Part shown: positions 49,320 through 64,000 of the stretch, in pieces | Layout of the letters: every line of letters begins with the position of its first letter | Position numbering within the stretch: the stretch's first letter is position 1 | NCBI RefSeq assembly: GCF_020497125.1 | Contig: NC_059075.1 | Location: 104,757,222-104,821,221 of the forward strand | Length of the DNA: 64,000 bases | From: Mauremys mutica | Taxonomy: Eukaryota; Chordata; Testudines; Geoemydidae | Direction of reading: 5' to 3' | Translations under genes and position numbers: made by a program | The notes under the pieces: model-generated | The model's database searches: none | The model's input: only the letters and a program-made list of their open reading frames with translations | What the model was told of the DNA's origin: nothing

Positions 49320-49530
49320 AAACAACATAATTACACTAGAAATGCTATATCAGCACAGCTGCAGCTCTGCCACTGAAGTGCTGTAGGGCAGAGTCTTACT
49401 AAACCGTGGATCTAGCAGTGTCTCCACCAGGGCTTAGGTTGGCTAAATTACATTGCTCAGGGCATGAAATTTTTCACAGCCCTGAGAGATGTAGTTAAGC
49501 AGATCTAACTTTGTAGTGTAGACCAGCTCT
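49320..49530. mobile_element. Harbinger-type MITE, degraded
   Basis: It shares blocks with the MITE at 62965-63124: agctctgccactgaagtgct, tgaaatttttcacagccctg and gagatgtagttaagcagatc, ending gtagtgtagaccagc. Terminal sequences are too worn to show a duplication. Confidence 0.55.
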
Positions 49531-50186
49531 ATATCTCCTTGAATCAAGAATCCTGGCAAAGGCCAGTCTTGTTAATATAGCGATGAGAAGACTTCAGTAC
49601 ATTCTGTGGGGTGTACATCTGCCCTGGCCACATGTACTCCATGAAAAACCATTACATGATGCTGAGCAATTACTAGTTTATATAACAGTTGGGCCTAATC
49701 AACAAGCAAATTGGAATGTTAGTATTTTACACCCACTTCACTTGCATTTGTAAATGACTGCACAAAGGTGCAAGCTAAAGGGGGAAAGGCACAATGTATT
49801 TATGTTTATTACGTGGGCAGTGTAAGATTGATGAGTTCCTTAGCTTCATTTCCTTGCTACTCAATGCTTCACCTTTCTAAATGATGTACATGGCTGTCAC
49901 GTAGCAATTTTAACTGACTGAAACTTTTTTTCAGAGCAATTTAGTGTCTGAAGTGGGCCAGCACTAGAGAGAGAAAGAAACAAACAAGTGTCTAGGTACC
50001 ATCTTGTTTTTCACCAAATATCTTTTCCAAACAGGATCCTATTTTAAATAAATGGACATTCTTATATTTAAAACTAAATAGAGAATGAAAATTCTTTTCC
50101 TCCAGAACCATTCCCTAATTCCCCGATCAATGAGGGACACTTGTCAATAATTGCTCCGCACTGGACAATAGCCTAGGACAGGCGAG

Positions 50187-50440
50187 AGAAGCCATTTCTG
50201 CAGAGGGTGTCTTTCTGCCCTCAGAAGATGCTGCCTTTATGTCAGGGACGGAGGAAAGGCAAGAGGAAGCATTTTGCTGCCACGGTCACCTTCATATGTC
50301 AGAAGTTGCTACTCCAGCATCAGGGCATGAGGAAAGGTGAGGGGAAGCAATTTATGGCAGGAGTCCCTCTCATCCATCACCGATTTCTACACCTGTGCCA
50401 CAGAATTAAAAGGAAACGCTTTCGAGGGAACACAAAATGA
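50187..50440 (+). repeat. 78-bp tandem repeat, about three copies, open in one frame
   Basis: Anchors aagccatttctgcag (50189), aagcattttgctgcc (50267) and aagcaatttatggcag (50345) are spaced exactly 78 bp apart; a last, 9-bp shorter unit ends near 50440. One + frame stays open from 50177 to 50440, giving degenerate 26-residue repeats such as CPQKMLPLCQGRRKGKRKHF, CQKLLLQHQGMRKGEGKQF and HHRFLHLCHRIKRKRF. There is no start codon in good context, and no homologue is recognised. It is probably a decayed minisatellite. Confidence 0.7.
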
Positions 50441-50779
50441 TTCGTAGCTAATTTCCAATTTTGATACCAACAGCAAAATCTATAGGGAGGCAATTTTCTG
50501 ACTCTACATCACCCCCTTTACCCCAGCTGATTCAGCCCATTCATTACATTGAAGGAGGCGCAATGTGACCTTTTTCCTGTATATTTCACCAAGCAGATGG
50601 AGATTTCCACTTCAGTGTCCTCAGGCAAAACCAGAAGCAAACAAATAAACCCTCCCACATGATTTGCCTGGGACCAGGTTCTTGAAGAATAAAAATGTCA
50701 GACAATCCGCCACTGCAGCAGCCACTGAAGTTGTTAATTTCAGGTTTCCAGAGGGAAGGGGAGTGGGGGAAGAGAACTA

Positions 50780-53503
<2,724 letters not shown>

Positions 53504-53610
53504 ATGGGTGCGTGGAGATGTGCACTCCAGAGCAGGCACATGCTGTGTAGAGCATTCATACATGTGTGGGCACATGGAGACCTACACTCTAGAGCACGTG
53601 CCTGGACCCA

Positions 53611-56600
53611 TGCTCTTTCTCACTTTCTCACATGGAGACAGGAGAGAGGTTCATTAGACCAGGTACACAGAGGATTGAGAATGAGTTCCCTCCCTATCAC
53701 CATACATCCAAATGGTCACAATTATACCCTACCAATCAAAAGAGGCTCTCCCTTCAATCCTCCTTGCTGACCTAGCCACTATTTCCCCTCCATGAGAAAC
53801 AGTCCTTAAAACAGGCAGCGAACGTAGGAGAAAGGTTTGGGGAGTTTCCTGGTTGTAAGGTAGCTCTCATGTACTATTTCCTTATACATGCAGTGTTAAA
53901 TATTTCCCATTGCGACTCTTTGATAAACATCCTTCAGTGTCCCTGAGCCACCTAACCGCTGTTTCCTTTCCATGTGGAGAGGGAGAAGTGTTCATTAGAA
54001 CAAGGTGCATGGAGAAGGGACGTGTTCGATGGGTTTCTTGCCTGGATACTGAAGGACAGTTCCTCCTCCCTCCTGCATGCAGTTTTAATGCAAACGAATA
54101 CTGGTTTGATCCACACCATAGGTAGATGTGAGCGTGTTCTGAAACAGTCAACTGACTCCTCCAAACAGGTATCTCTGGAGCAGTGATGTATAAGGATAAT
54201 CACTCATTCATATGCTAATCTAGGGACTGATTCTGTCCCTACTGCAGTCAGTGGTAAACCACTCATTGACTTCAGTGGCATCATGTTCAGCCCCTCAGGT
54301 ATCTTTCTGGATAAGTGAGAGAAATGGATGATGGATAGGTGCATGGGAAGACAGCTCAACTTGATGTGGTCCCTATCTTACAAATGCACCGTTAAGACAA
54401 TTCTTGCCAGCCCTAAATGGGCATGGCTGGTTTATTGGTGTGGGAGGATAATCAGTGTTTCATGTGCGGATTTAAGGAATGAGATAAAACTAGAGGAAAA
54501 ATAAATGGCTGTAGAAGGAATAAGTGGATGAAAAGGGATAGAAGGATAGAGTAGATCAATACGTGAACAGATGGTGAAGGCTCAGCAAAGATCTCTAATG
54601 CTGAGATGCCACGTCTGCACACTCAATGAATGGGGCAGAGCCTGAGGTAGTTTCTATGCATCTTCTTTACGATTTTTGTTCACATACTCTTCTGAGATTT
54701 CCTGCGAAAGAAAGAAGTTAACATTTAAAAGGAGCTTCTTTAAATAGTATGGGGATTAATGAAATATTTACCACAACATAAAAGGACAGTGCTGTTGAGC
54801 TACAGCTGTCAAATTCCTGATATCTGCCAAGGGAACATGGAAATGGGGAGGGAAGGCTAGAGGATATCTTTCAAAGGGCTTTGTCAGCTGCCTGTAATGA
54901 ACCAAAGTGTTAACACACATTGATTTTAGAAACAGCTTTCTTTGGTGGTCAGGCATGTGCTGCTAAAGTGCATCCCAATAAGAAATGGAGCACCTCCCCC
55001 TTATTTTGTGGCATGGCCTTAAGGCCAAACTGCCAATGTTTCCCATGGGAAATGATGCAAATGAAGAAGAGTTTGTAAAATCATCTCTAATGTTTTGTCA
55101 TGAAAATACTGATGTGATTTAGCTTGGAGGCTGAAGTTTATGATCAACATTAAAAGACTTTGCACAACCTTGCATTCCAGTGGGATAGGACTTTCCCTTA
55201 TAAAATAACTATCACCGTGAGCCAGTGTAAAGGGAATTCATGTTATTCTGCAGATATTATACAATTTAGTCATAATTATATACCCATTTCTCTGTGTGCA
55301 CACCTCATTTGTTTCAACTTCTACTTGGCCTTAAATCTGTCCTTTCCTTAAGGTATTGCTATGGATAAGACTGGAGAATTATGAATTCTAGTCATTACAC
55401 AAAATTAAGGTATATACTATACACTTAATGTTTTAAATAACAGAACCATTTAATGATCTACAATCACATACAACATAGGCATTTTAACAACTTACATGAA
55501 GGCTATCACCACCAACACATGCACCCTGTCCATTAAGAAGACATTAAAAGACACTTAACATTTTCTAATAAAAGCAAAATGTAATGATTATGTGTGTAAA
55601 GGCGCTAAAGAGAGGTTGATCTATACTGTGATAATTTAGTGACAGACATCACAAAATACCTTAAACTCACTATAGCTAATTAGCAGTGAAATAATCAATA
55701 GCCTCTTTAATATATGGACAGTATGCTAAAGAAGTCAATAGCAAAGTACAGTAATATAATCAGGTAACAAACACATGAATATAGTTCCATATGAATCATA
55801 ACCAACTGTACTATTTTTTCAGTTACTCCTTATATTTTAGTCATACACCAATGCTTAAATTAATTGTTATTTTAAAAAACTAAATCATTTAAATAAGCCA
55901 ATTACAGCTGATAATATTTGTTAGTGTTAGTGAAGATGATTATTAGATTTATAAATGCTTTCATGTTTTCATAATTCACCAAAATTACATGTTTAACATG
56001 GTAGTACAAACTTACAAATTTTAATTAAAATCCTTGTTATAGCTGTACCTTGTAATACCCTCAAGTAAAAAAGAATACAGTTTACAAACTGAAATATTCA
56101 ATATATATTAAAAACCCCCATAGATCACATATAGTGACATATATAAATAGAATAACAGTTCTCTGAACAAGATCTGATACAATTATTAATTATCATCTAT
56201 CAGCTTTGGCTATTTCCTCCAGGAATTATCCATGAACAAAAAATCAAAACACACAAATTTAGTCATTTTTGCAAACATTTTTATTAGTTCTCTTGCGCAA
56301 TCAGGGCCATATTTCAGTATAGGGACGGTTTAGAGTAAACAAGAGTTTGAATAGTCAGTATTTGAAATGCATGATTGATCACATGTTATTGTGTCTGTTC
56401 TCAGATTGGATGTGCATTTGTAGAAAGGAGGGAAATTATGTAACTTCTGGCAAGGCTGGCTACTGTTCACATCTTCATTCCCTCCCTCCACACCCCAAAA
56501 ATGTCTGTGTTGCTAAAACATAAATGCCTGGTCAGTAATAGTTTAATCTATGGATTGAAAACTGGCATTTCTTTTTAAGCCTAAGAAGGGGGATGGGGAA

Positions 56601-57599
56601 ATAGGATTGAGGGAAAATAGGGTAATGATAATCACTGGAAAAATAGAATCTACAGGCCAGCTTTACAAAGGTATTTAGGTGCTTAGAAGACAGAGACACC
56701 TAGTGGGATTTACAAAAGTTTGTAAGCAGGTTAGATGAAATCCAATGGAAGTTAGGCCCCTAACTCGCTTAGGCACTTTTGCAAATTCCAGTAGGGGGGG
56801 GTCTATCCACATCTTTATAGAACCAAATGTCTTGTAAATCTAAACCTAAAACTAGTAAGTATATGCAAAAAAAATCTACATAGCAACTTTCCTAGTGGGT
56901 GTAAATCAGCACAGCTCCATTGAAGTCAATGGAACTACATCAGTTTACATCAGCTGAGGACTGGGCACTATGTAAAACAAAAGCTATTCAGATCTACTGG
57001 GCATTCTGATAGCACGATTGTAACAGTGAGCATGGACCTCTCATAAGCATCTGTAAAACAACTTTATATATGAATTGATAAAAACAATTTCCTAGCACTC
57101 TGCCTCTTTCCTTTTAGTGGTTGTTTCCTTGTCTGAACACGCAGCCCTTATTCAGACAAATTCCCCATTGACTTCACTGGGAGTTTTCCCTACACAAGCA
57201 CTGCAGGATTCAGTTTCCTTCATCCCTAATAAGCTGGTTTTTTTTTTAAACTGACAGTTGTTAACTTAGCCAATGTCAGGGCATCTGGAGCTGTCAGTAG
57301 AGTTTGTGTGCATGTGCTCATAGTAGCTTTAAACTGTTTTAAACTCTTTATTAACAATGCTGAGGGCTCTTATAGTACTTCCAAATAAACATTATTGTTG
57401 CTTTTAAATAAAAGGTTTAAATAAAAGCTGGTGCAGCTATGATGGAGTTCCATGGAAAGCAGCATTCAGCAGCTTGGCTTCTAAATCCTAGGCTCATACA
57501 AATACTCCTTGTGAGCAGAGATGAACGAGGAAAGTCAGCAGTTGTGAGCTGAAGGAGAGGCTTATGGGAAACTTATGGTAAGGGTGCGTGATGGTCCTG
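53611..57599. other. KCNC1 intron 1, no exon recognised
   Basis: Mostly AT-rich unassigned DNA. Palindromic repeat fragments lie at about 54210-54300, 56650-56800 (tttacaaaggtatttaggtg and inverted parts), 56880-56960 (cattgaagtcaatggaac) and 57145-57210. No S1-S6 channel exon was seen. Confidence 0.5.
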
Positions 57600-57894
57600 C
57601 ATCATGGGAGGGAGAGAAGCAGAGCGGGGCGGCATACTCAGGGGAGGAGGTGGAGCAGAAGTGAGCTGGGGCGGGGAGCGGTCCCCCTGTGTGCCGCACC
57701 CCCCTTACTTGCTGCAGGCGGCCCTCCCTGTGCCCCCCTGCCCCAGGTCCCTCCGCCTAAATGTCGACAACGACGACCGGGGCGGCCAAAGATCCAGCCA
57801 CTGCGGTCGCCGCTGAAGGACCCAAAATGCTGCCCCCCAAATGCTAGTGCCCTAGGCAACCGCCTAGGTCACATAATGGGTTGCACCGGCCCTG
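57600..57894 (-). mobile_element. hAT-like GC-rich element, one terminus only
   Basis: The right end, reverse-complemented, begins cagggccggtgcaaccc, the CAG-type terminus of the other hAT-like elements here, and continues gacctaggcggttgcctagg. The interior is GC-rich (gccgcagtggctgga, cgacgaccggggcggcc). The opposite terminus and duplication were not found, so it is probably truncated. Confidence 0.6.
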
Positions 57895-58139
57895 CTTCCT
57901 CCATGGGGTCCGGGTGCGCTAGGAGCCCTTGTTAGCTCTGGTTTCCACAAATATTTGAAGACCCAGAGGAATCTATTTTAATCCCCCAAAAGAAACTCAG
58001 GGAGGCCCCTTAGGGAAACTCAGGGTATTCTCTTGGACCTTTTCTTTTTGTTTAATGAAGCTGCATAATGAATTATCATCATATGGCTACTGATATTGAG
58101 TGTGTGTGTTGCAACCATTTTACATTCTCTTCTTGTAAT

Positions 58140-58240
58140 TAGGAATGGCCAAGTTAGAACAGCCACTGGTCCATCTAGCTCAACATCCTGCTTCCAGCCA
58201 GACACAAGACAGTTAGATGACAGCCCTCATAATAAACACC
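58140..58240 (-). mobile_element. CR1 3'-end fragment, reverse
   Basis: The + strand reads aattaggaatggccaagtta then ggtccatctagctcaacatc and ctgcttccagccag, the reverse complement of a diverged CR1 3' tail. Confidence 0.55.
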
Positions 58241-58662
58241 TTTCCAAGTCCTGCAATGCTCTACTGGAGGGAAGAAGGGAGATTTCTTCTCAGTCACAGT
58301 TGGCAATCCTAGAAGGAAGGATGGATAGTCACTGTAACTTTATAACGTAGTTGGTATAATTTTATTTAAAAAAAATTGGGCCCCTTGAAGCAACACTTGC
58401 AAGGGACCCTCTCTATGTGGATTTGTTCCTAATTAGAAGCAGGGAAGAATCAGCCACCTCCAGGGAACTGTCCCCTCCCTGGAAGAAATCCATCTGGGCA
58501 TGGGGAGGGGCAAGCCAGGAAAGCAAGGGCAAAGTGTGGTGGGGAGACATGCATTATCCTTCAGACCAACCTACAGCGGTTCCTCAAAGTTTCAGCTTCT
58601 GCCTCGTTATATTAATTTTCCTGTACACCACCTTTCATGCTAAGGCCACTCTTTAAAAAGAG

Positions 58663-58837
58663 CAAAGAGTCCTATGGCACCTTATTGGAGCATGAGCTTT
58701 CGTGGGTGAATACCCACTTCGTTGGATGTATTCACCCATGAAAGCTCATGCTCCAATATGTCTGTTAGTCTATAAGGTGCCACAGGACTTTTTGCTGCTT
58801 TTACAGATCCAGACTAACACGGCTACCCCTCTGATAC
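58663..58837 (+). mobile_element. Foldback retroposon copy 4 with 13-bp target duplication
   Basis: Perfect 13-bp duplication tctttaaaaagag at 58650-58662 and 58838-58850. The left arm (caaagagtcctatggcacct, gagcatgagctttcgtgggt) is inverted on the right (caccatgaaagctc-type block, ggtgccacaggactttttgc). The end is ggctacccctctgatac, as in copies 2 and 3. Confidence 0.88.
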
Positions 58838-58850
58838 TCTTTAAAAAGAG

Positions 58851-59379
58851 GTTACCAAGGGCTGCTGTGGGTGGTGGCTCCTTCAAAGCATGGCAAACCC
58901 AAGCCCCAACACCTCCCTGGAAGAATATAAAAGAAACTGCATTAAGGGAACCCTCACAACATTATTTTCCTGCCCTGTCCCTCCCTGTGGGGTTTTCCCC
59001 TGGAAGGGCTTGTCTAACCTTGTGATTAAACTTCCTGAACCTTTCATTGCCCATACTTTGGTAGAAAATGGTACAGGCTTATTATATTGTCCACTGCATT
59101 GTAGCTTTGTAAAAAGTATTGCCTTTTAATGTTACAAGAGGTTCCCTTGTTCTTGGATTACAGCATAGACTAAATCATGGTGCACAACAGGTTTTCGCTA
59201 ATCACCCTTTTATAATTCATTATTTCATACCCCTCTTTAATATCCCCTTTCACCCTTTTTCTCTCCTATCAAGGGAGCCATTCCTGAAAATGCTTATGTA
59301 ACCCACTGGTGAGCGTGTGTTATGTGTCCCACTGAATGCCCAATCCACTGAGCAGGAGTCTTTTGTAGCCCCAGCTAAA
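58851..59379. other. KCNC1 intron 1, nothing recognised
   Basis: Unassigned sequence with no exon or clear repeat. Confidence 0.4.
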
Positions 59380-59450
59380 GAGCTTTAGCTCAAGCGGTAG
59401 CAGCTCATACCTTCAGTTCTGGAAGAGCCTGGTACATTGGTCAAGATGGC
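59380..59450 (+). repeat. tRNA-derived SINE head, degenerate
   Basis: gagctttagctcaagcggta resembles a pol III A-box and matches the SINE at 9040; the B-box region (agttctggaagagcctgg) is eroded. Confidence 0.45.
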
Positions 59451-59524
59451 AGCCATCACACTTACACATATACTCATGTGAGCTGTTCCACTGACTTCAA
59501 TTATTATTTTTGTAAATCATTTAT

Positions 59525-59630
59525 ATTATGGTAGCACCCAATCAAAATCAGGACCTCATTCTCCTGGGCACTGTATTTACACATAGGAAGACATGGTTCC
59601 TACTCCAAAAAGCTTACAGTCTGATTTCAG
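59525..59630 (-). repeat. MIR-type tail fragment, reverse
   Basis: The + strand reads atggtagcacccaatcaaaa, tctcctgggcactgtattta and aaaagcttacagtctgattt, the reverse complement of the SINE tail seen at 23760. Confidence 0.55.
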
Positions 59631-60067
59631 TCAAGAAGTCTCAAGTGGGAGGACAGATGAGGATAACAATGGTATGATTGCATGTCTACCTCGGGTAGCT
59701 AATGCACAACCTGACAATTCTGATTCAAGGACATTTTCTTCCTTTTGCCTGTTTCCTGTCTTTTTACTGTTATTTTAAACCTCCACCTGTTTCCATTTTT
59801 AAACACCCCCTGCTTCTGCTACGCTCTGTGTATTTATAGTTTAGTATTTATTGTTATGCTTCTGATTCATCCTATGGGGCTATTCATGTGATTAGGGGCT
59901 GTTCATGTTATGAAGAGTTTACTGGATTTAGCCTAGAGGTTGTGACCCTATAGACCTTGCACAAACACAACTCCCATTAAAGTGCATAGCTTTTCAGTGG
60001 GAGGAAGGACTCCAAGATCAGACCATCCTGCAGTACTCCTAAAACTTAATCCCAGTCCCTCTGCCCC

Positions 60068-60129
60068 CAGTCAGTGGCAGCCCCCCAGTCAATTGGGAGC
60101 CCCCCAGTCAATGGGAGGGCTGCCACTGA
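60068..60129. repeat. Short perfect-arm palindrome
   Basis: Arms gtcagtggcagcc and ggctgccactgac flank an inner repeat of ccccccagtcaat. It belongs with the palindromic repeats of this region; 13-bp arms are exact. Confidence 0.7.
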
Positions 60130-60429
60130 CTTCAATTGGGTCAGATTTGGCATCTAGTTTTTTCAGTCTTTCCTCTTATGCCCCAGGGCCCTAAAAATAT
60201 TCTTTGCCCTTACTCTGACCTTTGCTATTTTGGTGTTGATTGGAGGAAAGACAATAAAATACTGATGTTCTGTGGTGTCACATTGTGTGTGGAAGGGAAG
60301 GCAAGAGAGAGATGAGATCAGTTAACTTTTATTTATAAAATATTTATAGTGTATGTTCACTTTAAAGTATGATACATATAACTGATGGTTACAAATTAGT
60401 CCAAACATAGTAAAATTTTAATAATAATA

Positions 60430-60622
60430 ATTGGAGATATACCTATCTCCTAGAACTGGAAGGGACCTTGAAAGGTCATCAAGTCCAGCCCCCTGCCTTC
60501 ATTAGCAGGACCAAGAACTGATTTTTGCCCCAGATCCCTAAGTGGTCCCCTCAAGAATTCAACTTACAACTCTGGGTTTAGTAGGCCAATGCTCAAACCA
60601 CTGAGCAATCCCTCCCCCCTAG
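60430..60622 (-). repeat. Cry I-type (turtle pol III) SINE, reverse
   Basis: The + strand runs tggagatatacctatctcct, agaactggaagggaccttga, gtccagccccctgccttcat, gatttttgccccagatccct and gctcaaaccactgagcaatc. Reverse-complemented, the last part is the tRNA-derived head and the first part the conserved tail of the cryptodiran Cry I family, as I recall it. It is nearly full length. Confidence 0.8.
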
Positions 60623-60625
60623 AAA

Positions 60626-62961
60626 AATTATTTTTCCATCTACAGTCTAATATTCTAGAATATTGTTTTGCCTTCATTGCAAAACATATTAGATACTGAG
60701 GTGTGTACATTAATGGTGCTATTTAAGTAACAAATAATAATAAAGTGTATATGTATTGCCTCATTTTTAATGTAAACTGAGAATTATATGAAATCAGCTA
60801 CAAAGGGCCCAATCCTATTCTTACTGTAATCAATGCCAAAACTCCCATTAACTTAAAAAAGAAAGGCTAATTTTTCTGTGTGTTGAACAGAACAAAAGAT
60901 CATTTACAGTATATTTCTTGAATAGATACATTATATCTATTGATTCTGAAGAACTATAGCATAATATACAAATAAATCTCTCTCTTGGTAATTCATTGGC
61001 AATGAAGTTGAACACAATTTTCCAAATTATTAAAAAAAGTCTCTTAACAAAACCTTAAATACATGTACTCAAATCTATAGTATTTATGCAGGCAAAAAAC
61101 CCATGAAGTCAATGAGAGTTTTCTCTGCATAAGGACTACAGGATCAGGTCTTTATTCAGACTGCAAGACTTAATTTTATGTCTGAACAATTTCTGATCAA
61201 ATGACATCTGAGTGCTGTATTTAGTAAAGAGAAAGGGCAAATGGGGACCGTTAAGATTGTTAACCGGGGCCAATCCAGCAATCCTTGAATCAAGTACGTC
61301 ATTCCTTACTCATATAAATAAGGGATGCAGGATTGGGCCATATTTTGTACAGGTTTGATTTTATGCAATTCCAGTGCATTCTTGAATAAAACAACAACAG
61401 AGCAGCCATTTTGAGGTCTCTGCAACTGTACTGCAATTAGCTTCTCAGTTTCTATATCCTGCATCTAGAGTGAAGGGAGAAACAACAGTATTAGAAGACT
61501 GACTTGGCTTTCTCTTCTGAACATTGCATTATATAAATATATGACATACGCACACACACACATATATATATATATATATCCTATGTACAGCAGTTGAATG
61601 AAAAAGTTGGAGGGAATCAGTGAATTGCATGAAATAAAATAAACCCACAGTGAAATCTGAATGCTGACAGTTTTAGTGCAATTTTGATATTCCTCTTCTA
61701 TGCTCATTAAGGGCCCAATCTGCCACCATTACTCACACTGAGTAGTACCTTACTCCCTGAGAAGTCCCATTGATTTCTGGGGGACTAGACACAGAATAAA
61801 GTACTACCCAACGTGAGTAAAGGTAAAAAGGATCAGGCCCTAACTGATATTCATTTTCTTCAGATAAGATTTATGGGATGTAATGGGGTTCTAATAAATC
61901 ATGTTATAAAAATTATGAATAAAGCTAAATCCAAAGCTTTTTACAGTAATTGCTTATGATGTAAGACCCTTTAATAACAGCAAGTTACAATTGCATTGTA
62001 ATGACTCTCTGTTAAATGCAATAAAACTCTGATTTCAGCATGCCGCAGAGAGCCAGCTACATATGCGCTGCACAGATTCTTAGAACGCAGGCACACTCTG
62101 CTGGCATGCTCTTATGTAATTATATTGATACTTCCCTGGCAGTGATAAATCTTACCATAGGACTGTTTGATTTACACTGAGAAAGGTTAGGTCAAGACAG
62201 TCATGATTTTCTGATAGCATAAAACAATTTAAAACATCTTCTTGGACTTTCATTTGAGTGATGAAAAGAGAACCTTTAAAAAAAAAAGGCACCTACACCA
62301 GCCAGTCAGGAGAAAGCTAGTTCTTTAAGCAACAAAAACAAGATCTGCTCTAACTGAATTCTTCAATATCCCAAGGACATACGTGACTTTGGCATTTCAG
62401 TCTGCATGACTGGGCAGATACATATACATTCCTTCATTTCCTGGGCCATCAACACAACATTCACTTAAAAGTCTTTCCAAATGGATACAGAATTCTATCA
62501 GATGTAATAGCTCCTAGTTTCCTTAGCATCAAAGAAAACAGAAAATCATGCTCCATCAACACATAGCTACATTCCCCATTCAAATACAGAGAGTGCGATC
62601 AGTCCAGATCATGCATTGTTTGATATGTTGTAAGGCATCTTGCCACCACTAGCCCTTAGTGTGAGAAAGCCTTGTCTGTACCTGCTGTGGATCAGCTCAC
62701 AGGCTCAAACCACCAGCCTCAGGCAACACAAGCACTGCCTTACAAGCCTCACGCTCTCTCTGTACCAGGCGCACACTGACCCCTGAGTCCTCAGAGAGTG
62801 CCCCTGGAGTGTTCAATCCCTGTTCCCCTGAAAAACCCCAGAAGTCGCAGAGCCACTACTCTCAAAGGAACAGCACACACCAGCTTACAAAATTCAACTC
62901 AGGATCCACACCCTTCTGAACATACAGAACTTCATATATACAGAGAGAGAGAGCGCAAGAA
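60626..62961. other. KCNC1 intron 1, simple and palindromic repeats
   Basis: Palindromic repeat fragments lie at about 60808-60855, 61090-61150, 61265-61340 and 61710-61840 (agggcccaatctgccacc to ggatcaggccc). A CA/TA dinucleotide run is at 61550-61580. No exon recognised. Confidence 0.5.
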
Positions 62962-62964
62962 TAA

Positions 62965-63124
62965 GGGCTTGTCTACACTTACAAGTGCTGCACTGGTACA
63001 GCTGCACCAGTTCAGCTGCGCCACTGTAGCACTCAGTGAAAACATTACTTACACCGGCGGGAGATTTTCCATACCCCTGAGTGACGTAGTTATACTGACA
63101 TAAGTTGATAGTGTAAACCACGCC
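62965..63124. mobile_element. Harbinger-type MITE, 160 bp, with TAA duplication
   Basis: It is flanked by taa at 62962-62964 and 63125-63127. The left end is gggcttgtctacacttac; the right end, reverse-complemented, begins ggcgtggtttacactatc. Internal blocks caccagttcagctgcgccac and catacccctgagtgacgtag match the related MITEs at 31761 and 49320. Confidence 0.75.
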
Positions 63125-63127
63125 TAA

Positions 63128-63835
63128 GTTTATTACAGGACAGAGATTCAAGTGATAGAGTGAGAATACTGGGAACAAATGGTTATACATTAAACAAAAT
63201 CACAATATGCATTCTAGAGTCTAAACTTAACTAACAAGACATTCCCTTCTCTTACAAGACGGCTTATTCCACGTCCTTTCCCCAGCATTTTCAACCAGAT
63301 TGGCAGAGACCCCTTCTTATAATATCAAGCCTGCTGGTGGCTTGTCCTCACAGATTAAATGAATGAGGCTGCTCCTCCATACCGCATGGTTATACCCCTA
63401 AAAGAGTATTGTCCTTACTTGTCAACAGGGCTCTCCTGTGCTGTATTACTTCTTCCTGTAAATTTCCTCCCTTAAGATTTCCCAATCCTTCATTAGCATT
63501 GGGCTAAGACTGTAAATGGATGCCCATTGTGAGCTATACAATACTTCATTTACATATATACAGACAAAACATGTATATAGATAAAAACTTCTTACATGAA
63601 AGAAAACCTGCTTTTCACCTTTCTGTTGACCAGACCTTAAGCACATCTCCGTTCACAACATCCATCCACACATTTTCCAGTGGTTCTGGTGACCAGTGTG
63701 ACATTGGCTTTCATTAGAGACCTTACATTATACTCTTTTGGTCCCTGTACCCTTGTGTTCCCTTGTGACCTCCAGAGGGTATCCAGAAGTTCTTGAGTCA
63801 CACCTTAGCAACAAAGAAAACATAAAGCTGCATTT
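63128..63835. other. KCNC1 intron 1, nothing recognised
   Basis: Unassigned sequence; it may belong to an interspersed repeat that hosts the MITE at 62965, but I could not identify it. Confidence 0.35.
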
Positions 63836-64000
63836 CAAAAAAGAGTTCAAAAAGAACTAGAAAAATTCATGGAGGATAGGTCCATCAATGGCTATTAGCC
63901 AGGATGGGCAGGGATGGTGTCCCTAGCCTCTGTTTGCCAGAAGCTGGGACTGGGTGACGGGATGGATCACTTGGTGATTACCTGTTCTGTTCATTCCCTC
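63836..64000 (+). mobile_element. CR1 LINE 3' UTR, cut by the window edge
   Basis: Contains gttcaaaaagaactagaaaa, attcatggaggataggtcca, ggctattagccaggatgggc and ggatcacttggtgattacct, the well-known CR1 3' region of turtles and crocodilians. It continues beyond the window. Confidence 0.85.

Noticed and set aside
50177..50440. A new small basic protein
   Set aside because: Degenerate repeats, no ATG in good context and no splice evidence; kept only as a tandem-repeat observation.

Overview
This is a vertebrate nuclear window, most likely from a cryptodiran turtle. The best clade marker is a tRNA-headed SINE at about 60.43-60.62 kb whose head and body match, from memory, the Cry I (tortoise pol III) SINE. 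CR1 LINE 3' ends and antisense ORF2 fragments, hAT-like non-autonomous elements with 8-bp target duplications, and PIF/Harbinger elements with 3-bp duplications fit the same picture. No bacterial, phage, CRISPR or operon-like content is present. Family names of repeats are from memory and could not be searched.

Three conserved genes are supported, all on the + strand. (1) A divergent ferritin-like gene (exons at 2725-2871 and 3869-4366; first exon not found) that has lost at least three ferroxidase ligands, has the usual exons 3 and 4 fused, and carries about 70 extra C-terminal codons. (2) A complete three-exon MYOD1 (12220-12768, 14253-14331, 14968-15212; 290 aa) with proximal promoter motifs and a poly(A) signal at 15782. 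(3) The first coding exon of KCNC1/Kv3.1 (52430-52999; 190 codons: T1 domain plus linker), whose first intron runs off the right edge. The MYOD1-KCNC1 order and orientation is the amniote synteny, here spread over about 37 kb by transposon insertions.

Layout: 1-5.2 kb ferritin-like gene with two hAT-like MITEs; 5.2-9.2 kb old repeats; 9.2-9.96 kb an orphan CpG island with a strong CTCF-like motif; 10-11.9 kb low-repeat DNA upstream of MYOD1; 12.2-15.8 kb MYOD1; 16-30 kb old SINEs, a foldback retroposon copy and a 577-bp GC-rich hAT-like element; 30.2-31.7 kb a deleted Harbinger; 36.0-40.3 kb a 4-kb Harbinger carrying both its Myb/SANT-like gene and its transposase gene (both broken), nested inside an older MITE; 43.8-49.2 kb CR1 fragments; 50.2-50.4 kb a 78-bp tandem repeat; 50.8-53 kb KCNC1 promoter/5'UTR and exon 1; 53-64 kb KCNC1 intron 1.

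The observations most worth checking are: a 297-bp tandem duplication that copies the end of KCNC1 exon 1 including its splice donor; a small foldback retroposon family with 12-15 bp target duplications in four copies; the ferritin-like gene with a dismantled ferroxidase centre; the nested two-gene Harbinger; and the CpG island/CTCF site upstream of MYOD1. I did not find a clearly new biological system.
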